DNA of 52,294 nt from Geobacillus proteiniphilus (GCF_001908025.1 NZ_MQMG01000023.1:1-52294); one strand, 5' to 3'; shown: positions 17,478 to 25,515, counted from the first letter of the stretch. Translations and numbers: made by a program. Notes: generated by a model from the letters alone, not told the origin.

Positions 17478-17606
17478 TTAGGCGACAAATGCCGCGCCGA
17501 CAATAATCAACAAAATGAACAACACGACAATCAGCACAAAGCCACCGCCATAGCCACCGCCATAGCCGTAGCCGTAAGGATAACCATAACCGCAGAAGCC
17601 CATCAT
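17478..17606 (-). CDS. YjcZ-family sporulation micro-protein
   Basis: A 42-residue protein too short for ordinary gene finding. It starts [20 protein letters not shown] and ends in one hydrophobic helix ([20 protein letters not shown]). A Gly/Tyr-rich head followed by a single membrane segment is the hallmark of the YjcZ/YczN sporulation proteins. GAAGGAGG stands eight bases before the ATG. The function is unknown; it is probably made in sporulation, given spoVIF next door. Confidence 0.88.
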   Translation of the reverse strand: MMGFCGYGYPYGYGYGGGYGGGFVLIVVLFILLIIVGAAFVA

Positions 17607-17682
17607 AATGTGCACCTCCTTCTCCGTTTACTGTATCGTATTCACCGGCTTAGCGGGGCGTATGGGCGCAAAGGCCATTTTG

Positions 17683-17919
17683 TCATCCAAATCGGCGGAA
17701 CAGCTCGGCAAATTCCCGCTCCTTTTTCGCAAACCATTGCTCGATGTAGTCTAAGTTGCCTTGCACACTTTTTAAAAATCCATTGTTCAATTTTTCGATT
17801 TCTTGCAACTGTTTGTTAAAGTCCTTTCCCCATTGTTCAAACAGGCGGATGAACGTTTCATGCCCTTCTTTGCGTGACGCAACCCAACCTTCGAGCGCCT
17901 TTTCCAGTTCTTTGCTCAC
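17683..17919 (-). CDS. Small coiled-coil protein
   Basis: A 78-residue, charged, helical protein with a GTG start behind AAAGGGGGGGAAA. It includes FIRLFEQWGKDFNKQLQEIE and ends in KKEREFAELFRRFG. The amphipathic helices look like phasin-type or coat-adaptor proteins, but I do not recognise the family. The promoter must lie in the short gap to the divergent thioredoxin gene. Confidence 0.7.
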   Translation of the reverse strand: MSKELEKALEGWVASRKEGHETFIRLFEQWGKDFNKQLQEIEKLNNGFLKSVQGNLDYIEQWFAKKEREFAELFRRFG

Positions 17920-18047
17920 ACTTTCCCCCCCTTTCTTACTGTTGTATGCAAAAACGACTGCCCGAGGTGAAGGCATCCCCGTTCTTTTTTTGCCTTGCCA
18001 TATGATAAAGTAAAGATGAACGTCAACATGAAAGGGAGGAAACGAAT

Positions 18048-18368
18048 GTGAAACGCATTGAAACAGTGGAGCAATTCGAGGCGGTCATTTCCGGTGATAA
18101 ACCAACGATCATCAAGTTTTACACAACTTGGTGTCCGGACTGCGTGCGCCTCAATATGTTCATCGATGACATCGTTCGCGACTATAGACAATATGATTGG
18201 TTTGAAATCGACCGTGACCAGTTTCCGGAACTTGGCGAGAAATACCAGGTACTTGGCATCCCGAGCCTGCTTGTCTTCCGCAACGGAAAAAAAATTGCTC
18301 ATCTGCACAGCGCTGACGCCAAAACGCCGGAAGAGGTGCGCGCCTTTTTGCAGTCCCTGCCGGAGTAA
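18048..18368 (+). CDS. Thioredoxin-like protein
   Basis: A 106-residue single-domain thioredoxin fold. The active site is CPDC (FYTTWCPDCVRLN), unlike the CGPC of thioredoxin A. The cis-proline is present (GIPSLLVFRNGK). It is probably a cytosolic thiol reductant or a dedicated partner protein such as the YtpP/YusE type. The start is GTG, set by AAGGGAGGAAAC. It is monocistronic. Confidence 0.88.
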   Translation: MKRIETVEQFEAVISGDKPTIIKFYTTWCPDCVRLNMFIDDIVRDYRQYDWFEIDRDQFPELGEKYQVLGIPSLLVFRNGKKIAHLHSADAKTPEEVRAFLQSLPE

Positions 18369-18416
18369 GACGGGGCGGCATCCTTGCCTCGCCAGAGAAG
18401 AAGGGCAACAAAAAGA

Positions 18417-18453
18417 GGCTGTCCGAGAAGGAAGCTTTCCTTCTCGGACAGCC
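18417..18453 (-). terminator. Terminator of the spoVA2-type operon
   Basis: A nearly perfect 17-bp stem (GGCTGTCCGAGAAGGAA and its complement) is followed on the minus strand by CTCTTTTTG. It ends the leftward operon that starts near 22.4 kb, and may also stop the thioredoxin transcript. Confidence 0.8.
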
Positions 18454-18507
18454 ATGCGAATGAACAGACAGCTCCTTATGGATCGCCGATTGTGGAAACG
18501 GAAGCCG

Positions 18508-18678
18508 TCAATATTCAATTTCGTCGTAGTCTTTCGGCTGGCGCGTCAGCTGCGGGCTGTCAAACATCAATTCAATCGAAATTTCCTCATCGGTCGTCCG
18601 CGTCCGCTCGGAGCGGTCGTTTGGTTTCAATTGGACTTGAATTTCCTCATCCGTCGTTTTTATCCGTTTGTCTTCCAT
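18508..18678 (-). CDS. Small acidic protein with internal repeat
   Basis: A 56-residue protein that I do not recognise. It holds two copies of a T-T-D-E-E-I unit (KTTDEEIQVQL and RTTDEEISIEL) about 19 residues apart. The start ATG at 18678 follows AGGAGG; the upstream ATG at 18699 lacks one. It is the last gene of the spoVA2-type operon, 20 bases after 2Duf, so it is probably made in the forespore. Confidence 0.7.
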   Translation of the reverse strand: MEDKRIKTTDEEIQVQLKPNDRSERTRTTDEEISIELMFDSPQLTRQPKDYDEIEY

Positions 18679-18698
18679 CGTCTTTTCCTCCTGTGTCA

Positions 18699-19559
18699 TC
18701 AGTTTCGCAAGAGCGGTTCGACTTTTTGCACAAGCTCTGCCATTTTTGCGGCGTTTCGTTCATACAGCGCCTTCGCCTCTTCGGAATTCGTCTGCAACGC
18801 ATACAGCTCCAGATCAGCCTGCACTTTTTTCATCGCGGCCAAGAGCAGCTTTTTCTCCTGCGGCTCGGCAATTTGGATCTTATCATCGTACAAATCGATC
18901 GTCAGCTGTCCGTATGAATCGACTTGGGCGAGAAACACATTTTCAATCGCCACTCCTTGTTTGTCAAGCTGTTCCTTCAGCCAGCCGCGGCCAAGCCCCA
19001 TCGTAGCGAGTGGCTCATCCAAAATCATGCCGTCCATAATGACCGTTTGCGGCTCTTTTTCCCGCGGTGGGTTTGGGAACACATCTCCGACGGTGAGCGG
19101 CTGCTTTTCCCGCTTCAGCAACACGTTCAAGTCGCCGTTTGGCTCAAGCACCGCAAACTCGACGTCGGCGACGCGGAACACATCTTTTTTGCGCAACTGT
19201 TCGAGCAGCTCGTCAACCGTATATTTCTCCCGTTTCAAGTTTTCCTCTAAAATTTTGCCGTTTTTAATAAAAACCGTGGAATTGCCCTCGACAAAATCGC
19301 GAAATTTCTTGTTGCGCAGCGAGAGACGAGCGACAGCCACTGGAAACAGCGACCAAATCAAAATGCTGGTGATGCCTTCTTGCAACGAAATCCCTAAATC
19401 AACCGACATCGTTCCAGCGATATCGCCGACGGTAATGCCGACGATGTATTCAAAAAACGACAATTTTGATAATTGCTTTTTGCCGAGAATGCGGGTAATA
19501 ACAAATAACCCGATTAAAATGCAAATCGAACGAATGGCGGTTTCTAACCATATAGGCAT
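18699..19559 (-). CDS. 2Duf protein (DUF421 plus DUF1657)
   Basis: A 286-residue membrane protein. Three N-terminal membrane helices (about residues 10-90) and the soluble domain that follows form the YetF/DUF421 module (FFEYIVGITVGDIAGTMSVD is typical). The last ~50 residues (LELYALQTNSEEAKALYERN) align with the stand-alone DUF1657 proteins of this operon. That fusion is the 2Duf protein, known from spoVA2mob operons and reported to raise wet-heat resistance through the spore inner membrane. I infer the same role here. Confidence 0.88.
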   Translation of the reverse strand: MPIWLETAIRSICILIGLFVITRILGKKQLSKLSFFEYIVGITVGDIAGTMSVDLGISLQEGITSILIWSLFPVAVARLSLRNKKFRDFVEGNSTVFIKNGKILEENLKREKYTVDELLEQLRKKDVFRVADVEFAVLEPNGDLNVLLKREKQPLTVGDVFPNPPREKEPQTVIMDGMILDEPLATMGLGRGWLKEQLDKQGVAIENVFLAQVDSYGQLTIDLYDDKIQIAEPQEKKLLLAAMKKVQADLELYALQTNSEEAKALYERNAAKMAELVQKVEPLLRN

Positions 19560-19571
19560 CGATCATGCTCC

Positions 19572-19778
19572 TTACTTTCCGTGGTATTGCGGCTCTTCGA
19601 ACTCGAGCCGGCCGATCCGGTCTTTGATGTCCGCGATGATCTCCTCTGTCGCAAGCATCGCTTCATGAAACGTCCGCTGCGCCGTTTCATCCTGGGAAGT
19701 GAGCGCCAGCTGTTGCAGCCCAGCGTGAATGCCTTTTAAGCTCGCCAACGTTTGTTTCACCTGCGAAGCAACGGTCAT
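19572..19778 (-). CDS. DUF1657 protein, second copy
   Basis: A 68-residue helical protein starting MTVASQVKQTLASLKGIHAG. It is a paralogue of the protein at 22230-22436, sharing MTVAxQVKQTLAxLK and EEPQY near the end. Two DUF1657 genes flanking the spoVA genes is the layout of spoVA2mob operons. The molecular role is unknown. Confidence 0.9.
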   Translation of the reverse strand: MTVASQVKQTLASLKGIHAGLQQLALTSQDETAQRTFHEAMLATEEIIADIKDRIGRLEFEEPQYHGK

Positions 19779-19790
19779 GGAAGATCCCTC

Positions 19791-20147
19791 CTATCCTTTC
19801 GGGCGGAACAAGAGCGCCCCGATAAACCCAAAGACGATCGCCGCGGAGATGCCGGCGCTCGTCACTTCAAACATGCCGGTCAATACGCCGATAATGCCGT
19901 GTTTTTCCGCCTCTTGCATCGCGCCGTGAACGAGCGCGTTTCCAAAGCTCGTAATCGGAATCGTCGCCCCGGCGCCGGCAAAATCAATGAGTGGCTCATA
20001 CAAACCGAATCCATCCAAAATCGCCCCGACGACGACGAGAATCGTCAACGTATGCGCAGGTGTCAGTTTAAACACATCCATCAAAATTTGCCCGATCACG
20101 CAAATCAGCCCGCCGACGACAAACGCCCAAAAAAACATAGCCAACAC
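19791..20147 (-). CDS. spoVAEb: Stage V sporulation protein AE (SpoVAEb type)
   Basis: A 118-residue integral membrane protein of the SpoVA channel, which moves Ca-dipicolinate into the forespore and out in germination. It has several membrane helices and the family motifs [11 protein letters not shown] and [21 protein letters not shown] chose GTG at 20147, just behind the spoVAD stop, since GGAGGTGAGG lies before it. An ATG at 20165 would overlap spoVAD by 17 bases. Confidence 0.92.
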   Translation of the reverse strand: MLAMFFWAFVVGGLICVIGQILMDVFKLTPAHTLTILVVVGAILDGFGLYEPLIDFAGAGATIPITSFGNALVHGAMQEAEKHGIIGVLTGMFEVTSAGISAAIVFGFIGALLFRPKG

Positions 20148-20148
20148 G

Positions 20149-21165
20149 CTACGCCTCACCTCCATACTCGATCGCCACCGCGTGGGCGATGCATGGAATC
20201 GTCTCGTTTTGCTGGAACGATAGCGGCGACAATAGCGCTCCTGTCGCGACTGCCAAAATGCGCTTCAGCTCGCCGCGCCGCATCCGTTTGATGAGATGCC
20301 CGTAAACGACAACGGCGGAACAAGCCGCTCCACTTGCGCCGGACAAGACCGGCTGCCCATCGCGGTAAATGAGCAGCCCGCAATCTTGGTAGCGCTCTTC
20401 ATCGATGTCAATGCCGTGCTGACGCAACAAGTCAAGGGAGACTTGGCGGCCGATTCGCCCTAGATCGCCGGTGACGATCAAATCGTAATACGATGCATCG
20501 ATTTGCATGTCGCGCAAATGCGCCTCAATCGTATCGACCGCCGCTGGCGCCATCGCTCCACCCATGTTGAACGGGTCGGCAAGCCCCATATCTACAACGC
20601 GGCCGATCGTCGCCGCAGTCACGCGTGGCCCGTCGTCCCCTTTCGAGCTGACGATCGCCACGCCTGCTCCCGTCACTGTCCACTGCGCCGTCGGCGGCTT
20701 TTGCCCGCCGTATTCCGTCGGGTAGCGGAACTGCTTTTCGACGGCGGCATTGTGGCTTGAGGCTCCGGTTAATATATAGTCTGCCCCGCCGTAGTTCGTA
20801 ATAAAAGCGCTTAGCGCCAGCCCTTCCATCGAGGTGGAACAGGCGCCAAAAACACCGAGATACGGCATGCCGAGCGTCCGGGCGGCAAAGTTCGTCGGGG
20901 TCATTTGGTTGATCAAGTCGCCGGCAATGAAAAATTGCACTTTTTCTTTCTCCAGGCCGGCTTTTTCCATCGCCTGAAACGCTGCTTCTTCAATGAGCAC
21001 GCGGTGCGCCTTCTCGTACGACTCCTCTCCGAGCCATAAATCTTCGTGAAGAAGATCAAAGTCGTCCGCGAGGCGGCCGTTCGCCTCAAAAGGCCCGCCG
21101 ACCGCCGCTGTTGCGATGATCGCCGGCTTGTTGGCAAACACCCATGTTCGGTGCCCTTTGAGCAT
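20149..21165 (-). CDS. spoVAD: Stage V sporulation protein AD
   Basis: SpoVAD (338 residues, the usual size) binds dipicolinic acid on the inner-membrane channel complex. It has a thiolase-like fold without thiolase activity. Visible blocks include [35 protein letters not shown] and [16 protein letters not shown]. The start ATG at 21165 shares its A with the spoVAC stop (TAATG), pointing to coupled translation. Confidence 0.96.
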   Translation of the reverse strand: MLKGHRTWVFANKPAIIATAAVGGPFEANGRLADDFDLLHEDLWLGEESYEKAHRVLIEEAAFQAMEKAGLEKEKVQFFIAGDLINQMTPTNFAARTLGMPYLGVFGACSTSMEGLALSAFITNYGGADYILTGASSHNAAVEKQFRYPTEYGGQKPPTAQWTVTGAGVAIVSSKGDDGPRVTAATIGRVVDMGLADPFNMGGAMAPAAVDTIEAHLRDMQIDASYYDLIVTGDLGRIGRQVSLDLLRQHGIDIDEERYQDCGLLIYRDGQPVLSGASGAACSAVVVYGHLIKRMRRGELKRILAVATGALLSPLSFQQNETIPCIAHAVAIEYGGEA

Positions 21166-21644
21166 TACAATCCCCCCCACTGGGTCGCAATCGTTTTGAC
21201 AAGGGCGATAACAAAGGCGGCAAACGTACCGAACAAGATGACCGATCCGGCGAGCTTGAACATGTTCGAGCCGACGCCTAACACAAATCCTTCCGTCCGG
21301 TGCTCAATCGCCGCCGAGATGACGGCGTTGCCAAACCCTGTCACCGGCACGGCGCTTCCCGCCCCAGCGAATTGGGCGATCCGGTCATAAACGCCAAGCC
21401 CAGTTAAAATCATCGACAAAAAGACCATCGTCGCCACCGTCGGATTGCCTGCCGTTTGCTCGGTAAAGTCAAAAAAATACATGTAAAAATAAGAGATCGC
21501 CTGTCCAATCACGCAAATGATTCCGCCAACGAGAAACGCGCAAACACAGTTGCGAACGATAGGGCGCTTCGTTTCCCGCTCTTTTTCGAATAAATGATAT
21601 TCCTGCTGAACCGGGGTCAGCTTTTTCCGTTTTTCATTCGCCAT
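21165..21644 (-). CDS. spoVAC: Stage V sporulation protein AC
   Basis: A 159-residue membrane protein. In B. subtilis SpoVAC forms a mechanosensitive pore of the dipicolinate channel. A charged N-terminus is followed by several helices with GGIICVIGQAIS and AGAGSAVPVTGFGNAV. The latter is paralogous to the motif in SpoVAEb. The ATG lies behind a GGTGTTA-type site. It is part of the operon with spoVAD. Confidence 0.95.
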   Translation of the reverse strand: MANEKRKKLTPVQQEYHLFEKERETKRPIVRNCVCAFLVGGIICVIGQAISYFYMYFFDFTEQTAGNPTVATMVFLSMILTGLGVYDRIAQFAGAGSAVPVTGFGNAVISAAIEHRTEGFVLGVGSNMFKLAGSVILFGTFAAFVIALVKTIATQWGGL

Positions 21645-21655
21645 AATAACACCTC

Positions 21656-22135
21656 TTATGTCTGCTCTTTGCTTAGCTTTTCAATGCGCCTGATTTCCCG
21701 ATTGACTTTTCGTTCATCCCAGCGTCGATTGTCCATGTTAGCTTTTAATTCCTTCGTCTTCCAAAAAATTTTCAAATCGCTCGAGGAAACAACGTCATAG
21801 CCAGGAAACAGGTCGCGCAGTTTTTGGTCAATGTCTTTCTCAATTTGTTTTCGACTCCACCGCTTCATATGGGGAATTTGATAAGCAATGAGCAACCGAT
21901 CCCCGCTGTTGACCGCCACCACGTCCCGAACATCGTCGCGCCCGCGCAAATAGCTGGCCGCCCGCTCGGCCGGACCTTGGTTCAGCTCCGCATGTTTCGC
22001 CGTCCCGGACGTTTGGGTTCTCAGCAGGTTTGCCCCTTGCAGCGATTGCTTTTGTTCCGTTTCTTCTTTGGCGCAGCCGCCGACCGCGATCATCGCAACG
22101 ACGGCCGCCAACCACCATTTTTTCATCTTCATCAA
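21656..22135 (-). CDS. YhcN/YlaJ-family sporulation lipoprotein
   Basis: A 159-residue lipoprotein: a short basic head, a hydrophobic stretch and the lipobox VGGC (Cys about residue 21). The rest is the YhcN/YlaJ domain (GRDDVRDVVAVNSGDRLLIA). Such proteins sit on the outer face of the spore inner membrane and are usual members of spoVA2mob operons. The ribosome site is weak, so the start could be either of the first two methionines. Confidence 0.88.
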   Translation of the reverse strand: MMKMKKWWLAAVVAMIAVGGCAKEETEQKQSLQGANLLRTQTSGTAKHAELNQGPAERAASYLRGRDDVRDVVAVNSGDRLLIAYQIPHMKRWSRKQIEKDIDQKLRDLFPGYDVVSSSDLKIFWKTKELKANMDNRRWDERKVNREIRRIEKLSKEQT

Positions 22136-22167
22136 CCCATTCGTTTTTATGTATTTCCGCCAAGTCG

Positions 22168-22198
22168 GGAAAGGTTGGCGTGCTGTGCCAACCTTTCC
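22168..22198. other. Strong hairpin inside the spoVA2-type operon
   Basis: GGAAAGGTTGGC (22168-22179) and GCCAACCTTTCC (22187-22198) form a perfect 12-bp stem with a 7-base loop. It lies between the first DUF1657 gene and the lipoprotein gene. No T-run follows, so it is more likely an RNA processing/stability element or partial attenuator than a full terminator. Confidence 0.7.
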
Positions 22199-22229
22199 GC
22201 CTAAACCATCCCATTCGCTTCTGCGAAGG

Positions 22230-22436
22230 TTATTGTTGTTTATATTGTGGCTCTTCGTTTTGAATTTCTTGCATGCGCGAGTTCACCAAATCAATGACCG
22301 CCTGCGTTTGTTGGGCAGCTTGTTGGTAAAGCTGTTTCGCGGCTTGGTTTTCGGTTTGCAAAGCAAACGTTTCGAAGCTCGCTTGAGCCGATTTTAACCC
22401 CGCCAATGTTTGTTTCACTTGTGTTGCAACCGTCAT
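22230..22436 (-). CDS. DUF1657 protein, first copy
   Basis: A 68-residue helical protein starting MTVATQVKQTLAGLKSAQAS and ending EEPQYKQQ. It is the first gene of the operon. AAGGAGG lies nine bases before the ATG. It is paralogous to the gene at 19572-19778 and to the tail of 2Duf. No biochemical function is known to me. Confidence 0.9.
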   Translation of the reverse strand: MTVATQVKQTLAGLKSAQASFETFALQTENQAAKQLYQQAAQQTQAVIDLVNSRMQEIQNEEPQYKQQ

Positions 22437-22482
22437 GATTCATGTCCTCCTTATATGGTGTAAGATTGGTGGTGACAATGTT

Positions 22483-22489
22483 TAGAATG
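22483..22489 (-). promoter_or_regulatory. Candidate SigG -10 element of the spoVA2-type operon
   Basis: The minus strand reads CATTCTA, one base from the SigG consensus CATACTA, about 50 bases before the first start codon. The -35 region 17-18 bases upstream is not a good match, so this is tentative. SigG control fits what is known of spoVA operons. Confidence 0.35.
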
Positions 22490-22561
22490 GTTTTTCGCCG
22501 CCAAATTATAATTGTCATTTTCTGCAAAACGTTCTCCCGCCTTTCCCGCCTTTCCGGGCAC

Positions 22562-22587
22562 GAAAAGGGCGCCTTCTGCAGGCGCCC
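22562..22587 (-). terminator. Terminator of the holin-like gene
   Basis: GGGCGCC (22567-22573) and GGCGCCC (22581-22587) form the stem, and TTTTCG follows on the minus strand. Confidence 0.75.
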
Positions 22588-22594
22588 ATACGGT

Positions 22595-22798
22595 TTACGA
22601 CTTGTTATCAACTTTATCGGAATAACCGCGGCCGAGCGACGGGTTGTTTAAAATACCGGCCATCACCAAAATGCTTAAGAAGGCATGGTACAGTTGTTCA
22701 TATTTGCCAAGATCAATGTCGACGCCGAATGTCTCAAGCGCAATCACGGCAAACGATCCGATTGCCAGCCAAAGCCCGTAATTTTTAAAACGCTCCAC
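22595..22798 (-). CDS. Holin-like small membrane protein
   Basis: A 67-residue protein with an N-terminal hydrophobic helix and a second hydrophobic segment (HAFLSILVMAGILNNPSLGRG). The NNPSLGRGYSDK end is typical of phage holins of the phi-LC3-like kind. No phage genes surround it, so this is a domesticated relative or a solitary remnant. Its job here is unknown. Confidence 0.65.
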   Translation of the reverse strand: MERFKNYGLWLAIGSFAVIALETFGVDIDLGKYEQLYHAFLSILVMAGILNNPSLGRGYSDKVDNKS

Positions 22799-22825
22799 CG
22801 TTTGCGTCCCCCATTTGCTTTATGG

Positions 22826-23056
22826 CTAGATCCACGAGAACGGTCTCCGTTCTCCTTCGTTTCGATCATGACCTCCTTCAACATGTTCTTCCTTATCCCG
22901 GTCCTGCACATCTTCAGCAGCTTCCATTTCCACATCATCGCGGTGCGGGAACAACCATGGATCGCGGATGCGGCCGCGCGGCATAATGACGATGTCATCG
23001 GCATGAATGATCAATTTATCGACATGAATGACTTTCGCTTTTTTCCGATCCGACAT
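22826..23056 (-). CDS. Uncharacterised acidic small protein, possibly spore-associated
   Basis: A 76-residue protein. An N-terminal segment with alternating hydrophobics (KVIHVDKLIIHADDIVIMPR) is followed by RDPWLFP. The tail is low-complexity and rich in Asp, Glu and His. GAAGGGGGGAAGG precedes the ATG. I do not recognise a family; the context suggests a spore protein. Confidence 0.55.
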   Translation of the reverse strand: MSDRKKAKVIHVDKLIIHADDIVIMPRGRIRDPWLFPHRDDVEMEAAEDVQDRDKEEHVEGGHDRNEGERRPFSWI

Positions 23057-23143
23057 GCCCTTCCCCCCTTCCTTTCGCCTAGTTGCACTGTTAGACTATG
23101 CAAGGAGGCGAAGCGAAGTATAGGCATCTCTCACGGATTTCAG

Positions 23144-23257
23144 TTATTTCTTGATGACTGCTGGCCGACCGCAGCCGCAGCCGCTTGGGCGCCGCACAGG
23201 CTGCGTTGTCGAAGAGAGCACCCTTGTCACCGGTTTCGACGGAGTTGGCTTCTTCAT
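23144..23257 (-). CDS. 37-residue Cys/Arg/Pro-rich peptide
   Basis: A short frame encodes a basic peptide that starts MKKPTPSKPVTRV and has CGCGR near its end. GATGAGG precedes the ATG. Small Cys-containing basic proteins are common in spore coats, and the neighbours are probable spore genes, but no family is recognised. Confidence 0.4.
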   Translation of the reverse strand: MKKPTPSKPVTRVLSSTTQPVRRPSGCGCGRPAVIKK

Positions 23258-23384
23258 TCCTCATCCCCCCATCCCGAAAAAAGTGTAGCCCTCGCCGATC
23301 AACCAATTTATGTTCAAGTCCATTTCCGTACGATTCGTCTCTAATCGAAACGGCATAAAAACAAACAATGTCTAACGGCGAGAG

Positions 23385-23447
23385 GAAAAATGAGCGGCTA
23401 CTGCTATTGTATGGCTTGGTGAGCCAAGGGTGCCTCTCATTTTTCTT
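23385..23447 (-). terminator. Terminator of the coiled-coil gene
   Basis: GAAAAATGAG near 23388 pairs with CTCATTTTTC near 23440. The second arm contains the stop codon of the coiled-coil gene. On the minus strand TTTTTCC follows. Confidence 0.55.
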
Positions 23448-23775
23448 TGTTTCGCTCCGGGCGGGGCATGATGGCATTTTCTTGCCTCAGTGTGCGGAAA
23501 AACCAGCTGTCCGGCCGTTCGTCCTCATCCACCTTGCCTGCTTCTTCGATCCATGGAGATTGCAGCAGCTGACGGCGGAGTTCGTCATTTTCCTTCGCCA
23601 GCTGTTTGAGCTGCTCGTAGCGCTTGGCGCTTTGGTAAGCTAGTTCCTTTAACACAATGTTTTCGGCTTCCACCTCTTTCAGCCGGCGCTCAAGTTCAGC
23701 AATTCGCTCAGTGAGCCGCTGTTCACCCGTCCCCCTTCTCTCTGCGTTCATCGCCCCGTGTTTGTCTTTCATCAT
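23437..23775 (-). CDS. Coiled-coil protein of unknown function
   Basis: A 112-residue protein dominated by a leucine-heptad coiled coil (RLTERIAELERRLKEVEAEN). The tail ends PRPERNKEK. The start at 23775 follows GGGGGAG; the frame is open further upstream without a ribosome site. It is divergent from the 239-residue gene. It may be a coat or morphogenetic protein, but this is a guess from context. Confidence 0.55.
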   Translation of the reverse strand: MMKDKHGAMNAERRGTGEQRLTERIAELERRLKEVEAENIVLKELAYQSAKRYEQLKQLAKENDELRRQLLQSPWIEEAGKVDEDERPDSWFFRTLRQENAIMPRPERNKEK

Positions 23776-23929
23776 TCGACATCTCCCCCTTTGATTCATC
23801 GTTGTCTGCGCCCACCAACAAAAAATCCGCATCTGTCCCAACACATTTACCTAAGCCGTTCCATAGTATACAGTAGTCCCAAACCACCAGGCGTTGGGGA
23901 ACAAATGAACGATAGGAGGAACGAAGAAA

Positions 23930-24649
23930 ATGGGTCATCATCACCGTCGCGATACAGAAAGAGTATGCATCAGAACGCGCAAAATTTACGACTGGGTGAC
24001 GCGCCAAATCGATGTACCATTGCGAAGCTTCAGCGGCGAGGATTTGGAAGCGATTTTCCCGATGGACCACTGCCGGCGGGAAGGAACGATTTGCGATTTT
24101 TTGGGAGCGCAACATACAAACCCGCAACACTTGACGATCCGCTGCTTCCTGACGGACGCCGATGGAAACCCGATCGACTCGGTCGTTGACCAGGACGCAT
24201 TGATTTGCCAGGAAATTACGCAGCCAAACGGCCGGCAGTCCGTAAACGTCACCCTTCCTTCTGGGGAAACGGTGACGCTGCAAAAGGTCAAAGCGCTCGT
24301 CAAAGGGCATGTCGTCGTGCAAATTGTCAGCCCAACCGGCACGGTCATTTGCCAATCGAAGCCAATTCCGTTCGCTACAGCACAAACGTTCATCTTGTGC
24401 GCCCCGGAAGGCACGCAGCTCAACTGCCATATTTCGTTCTTCGAATGCGACACGAGCTTAGTCTGCACAGACAACTTTGCTCAGCTTGATGTTTCCATCA
24501 CCTTATGCCTTGAAGTCCAAGTGGAAGCTGACGTCAAAATCGAAGTCGAAGCTCGTTTCTGCCAACCGCGCGAAGAATTGGCCGAAGCCGTGCTTTGCCC
24601 GACAACCAAGTTCCCGCCGCAATGCCCGGACGTATTCCCGGCCATGTAG
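23930..24649 (+). CDS. Cysteine-containing protein, putative spore-surface protein
   Basis: A 239-residue protein beginning with a His/Arg-rich head, then CIRTRKIYDWVTRQIDVPLR. The rest is beta-rich, with short Cys-containing strands (ICQEITQPNG, FILCAPEGTQLNCHISFFEC), like self-assembling coat or appendage proteins. It has no signal peptide. AGGAGG precedes the ATG. I cannot assign a family with confidence. A terminator follows directly, so it is monocistronic. Confidence 0.6.
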   Translation: MGHHHRRDTERVCIRTRKIYDWVTRQIDVPLRSFSGEDLEAIFPMDHCRREGTICDFLGAQHTNPQHLTIRCFLTDADGNPIDSVVDQDALICQEITQPNGRQSVNVTLPSGETVTLQKVKALVKGHVVVQIVSPTGTVICQSKPIPFATAQTFILCAPEGTQLNCHISFFECDTSLVCTDNFAQLDVSITLCLEVQVEADVKIEVEARFCQPREELAEAVLCPTTKFPPQCPDVFPAM

Positions 24650-24664
24650 CGTCCTGCACCGTTC

Positions 24665-24695
24665 AGGCTGTTGTTCCAACAACAGCCTTTTTTAT
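24665..24695 (+). terminator. Terminator of the putative spore-surface gene
   Basis: AGGCTGTTGTT and AACAACAGCCT form the stem and TTTTTTA follows. Confidence 0.88.
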
Positions 24696-24750
24696 ATGGC
24701 ATGCGCCCGCAATGGATACATAAGATGAGAATGGAAGGGGTGGAAACCGT

Positions 24751-25515
24751 ATGAAAAACAAAAACGACCAACATCTCCGTCTGCAGCAACAAATCATCCA
24801 CTACCGGTCAGAAGCGGCCTCATACCGGCAACAAGTGCAACAGCTGGAGGCCGAGTTGGCCAAGGAAAAAATGCGCAGCGCCTATTTGAAAGAGAAGCTG
24901 CGTGAAGCAGAAACAACCAACGTTGAAACGTACAAGAAAAAAATCGCCGCCTTGGAACGCCAGCTTCTCTTATGTGAAATCGCTTTGGAAGAAGCAGAGC
25001 ACAATGTCTCAAAGCGGGCGCCAACGTCCGATCTTAAGCAAACTGCCTCAGTGTTGGCGCTGTTTCACTATTCTGTCATCGTTCCGACGCATCTTGACGA
25101 GGAAGAGCTGACCATCATCGGCGATTTCATCATTCGCAATCACGGAACGGCGCCGCTTCACCATCTGATTATCTGCCTCCGCCTTTCGCCTCCAAAAACA
25201 GCGGTGCTCAGCGGGAAAATCATTTTGCCAAACAGCGTGCAGGCCGAGCAGGAAGCGCTGATCTCCAATAGCGCGGAAAGCTGGACGTTCACCCAAGAAA
25301 ACTGGCGCGAAAAAGTGCGGCAAAGCGGGGAATACTGGCTTGCCCCGCTTTATGACGCCCCGCTCGAACCAGGCGGGGAGCGGCGCTTTTCCCAGTTTGA
25401 AATCACTGTTCGCCCGTCCAGCAGCACCCGCTCATTGACGGTTGATGGGTTCGTGTATTGCGCGGAACTTCCAAAGGGCGTTCCTGCCGCCAACCATATC
25501 ACCATTCAATGGTGA
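24751..25515 (+). CDS. Coiled-coil protein with C-terminal beta domain
   Basis: A 254-residue protein not recognised by me. Residues 1-90 form a long coiled coil (QQVQQLEAELAKEKMRSAYL). Residues 100-254 look like a beta-sandwich (ELTIIGDFIIRNHGTAPLHH). GGAAGGGGTGG precedes the ATG. It follows the putative surface gene but has its own transcription unit after the terminator. An oligomeric scaffold or coat protein is plausible. Confidence 0.6.
   Translation: MKNKNDQHLRLQQQIIHYRSEAASYRQQVQQLEAELAKEKMRSAYLKEKLREAETTNVETYKKKIAALERQLLLCEIALEEAEHNVSKRAPTSDLKQTASVLALFHYSVIVPTHLDEEELTIIGDFIIRNHGTAPLHHLIICLRLSPPKTAVLSGKIILPNSVQAEQEALISNSAESWTFTQENWREKVRQSGEYWLAPLYDAPLEPGGERRFSQFEITVRPSSSTRSLTVDGFVYCAELPKGVPAANHITIQW

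Noticed and set aside
18058-19668. 536-codon open frame on + strand across 18-19.7 kb
   Set aside because: It overlaps the thioredoxin-like gene and runs antisense to the 2Duf gene, both well supported; composition is Ser/Arg-rich shadow.
22595-22798. Prophage remnant based on the holin-like gene
   Set aside because: No lysin, structural or integrase genes are nearby, so a prophage call is not supported.
23091-23477. 128-codon minus-strand frame
   Set aside because: A different frame of the same strand holds a short peptide with a ribosome site; the longer frame looks random and crosses the terminator of the coiled-coil gene.
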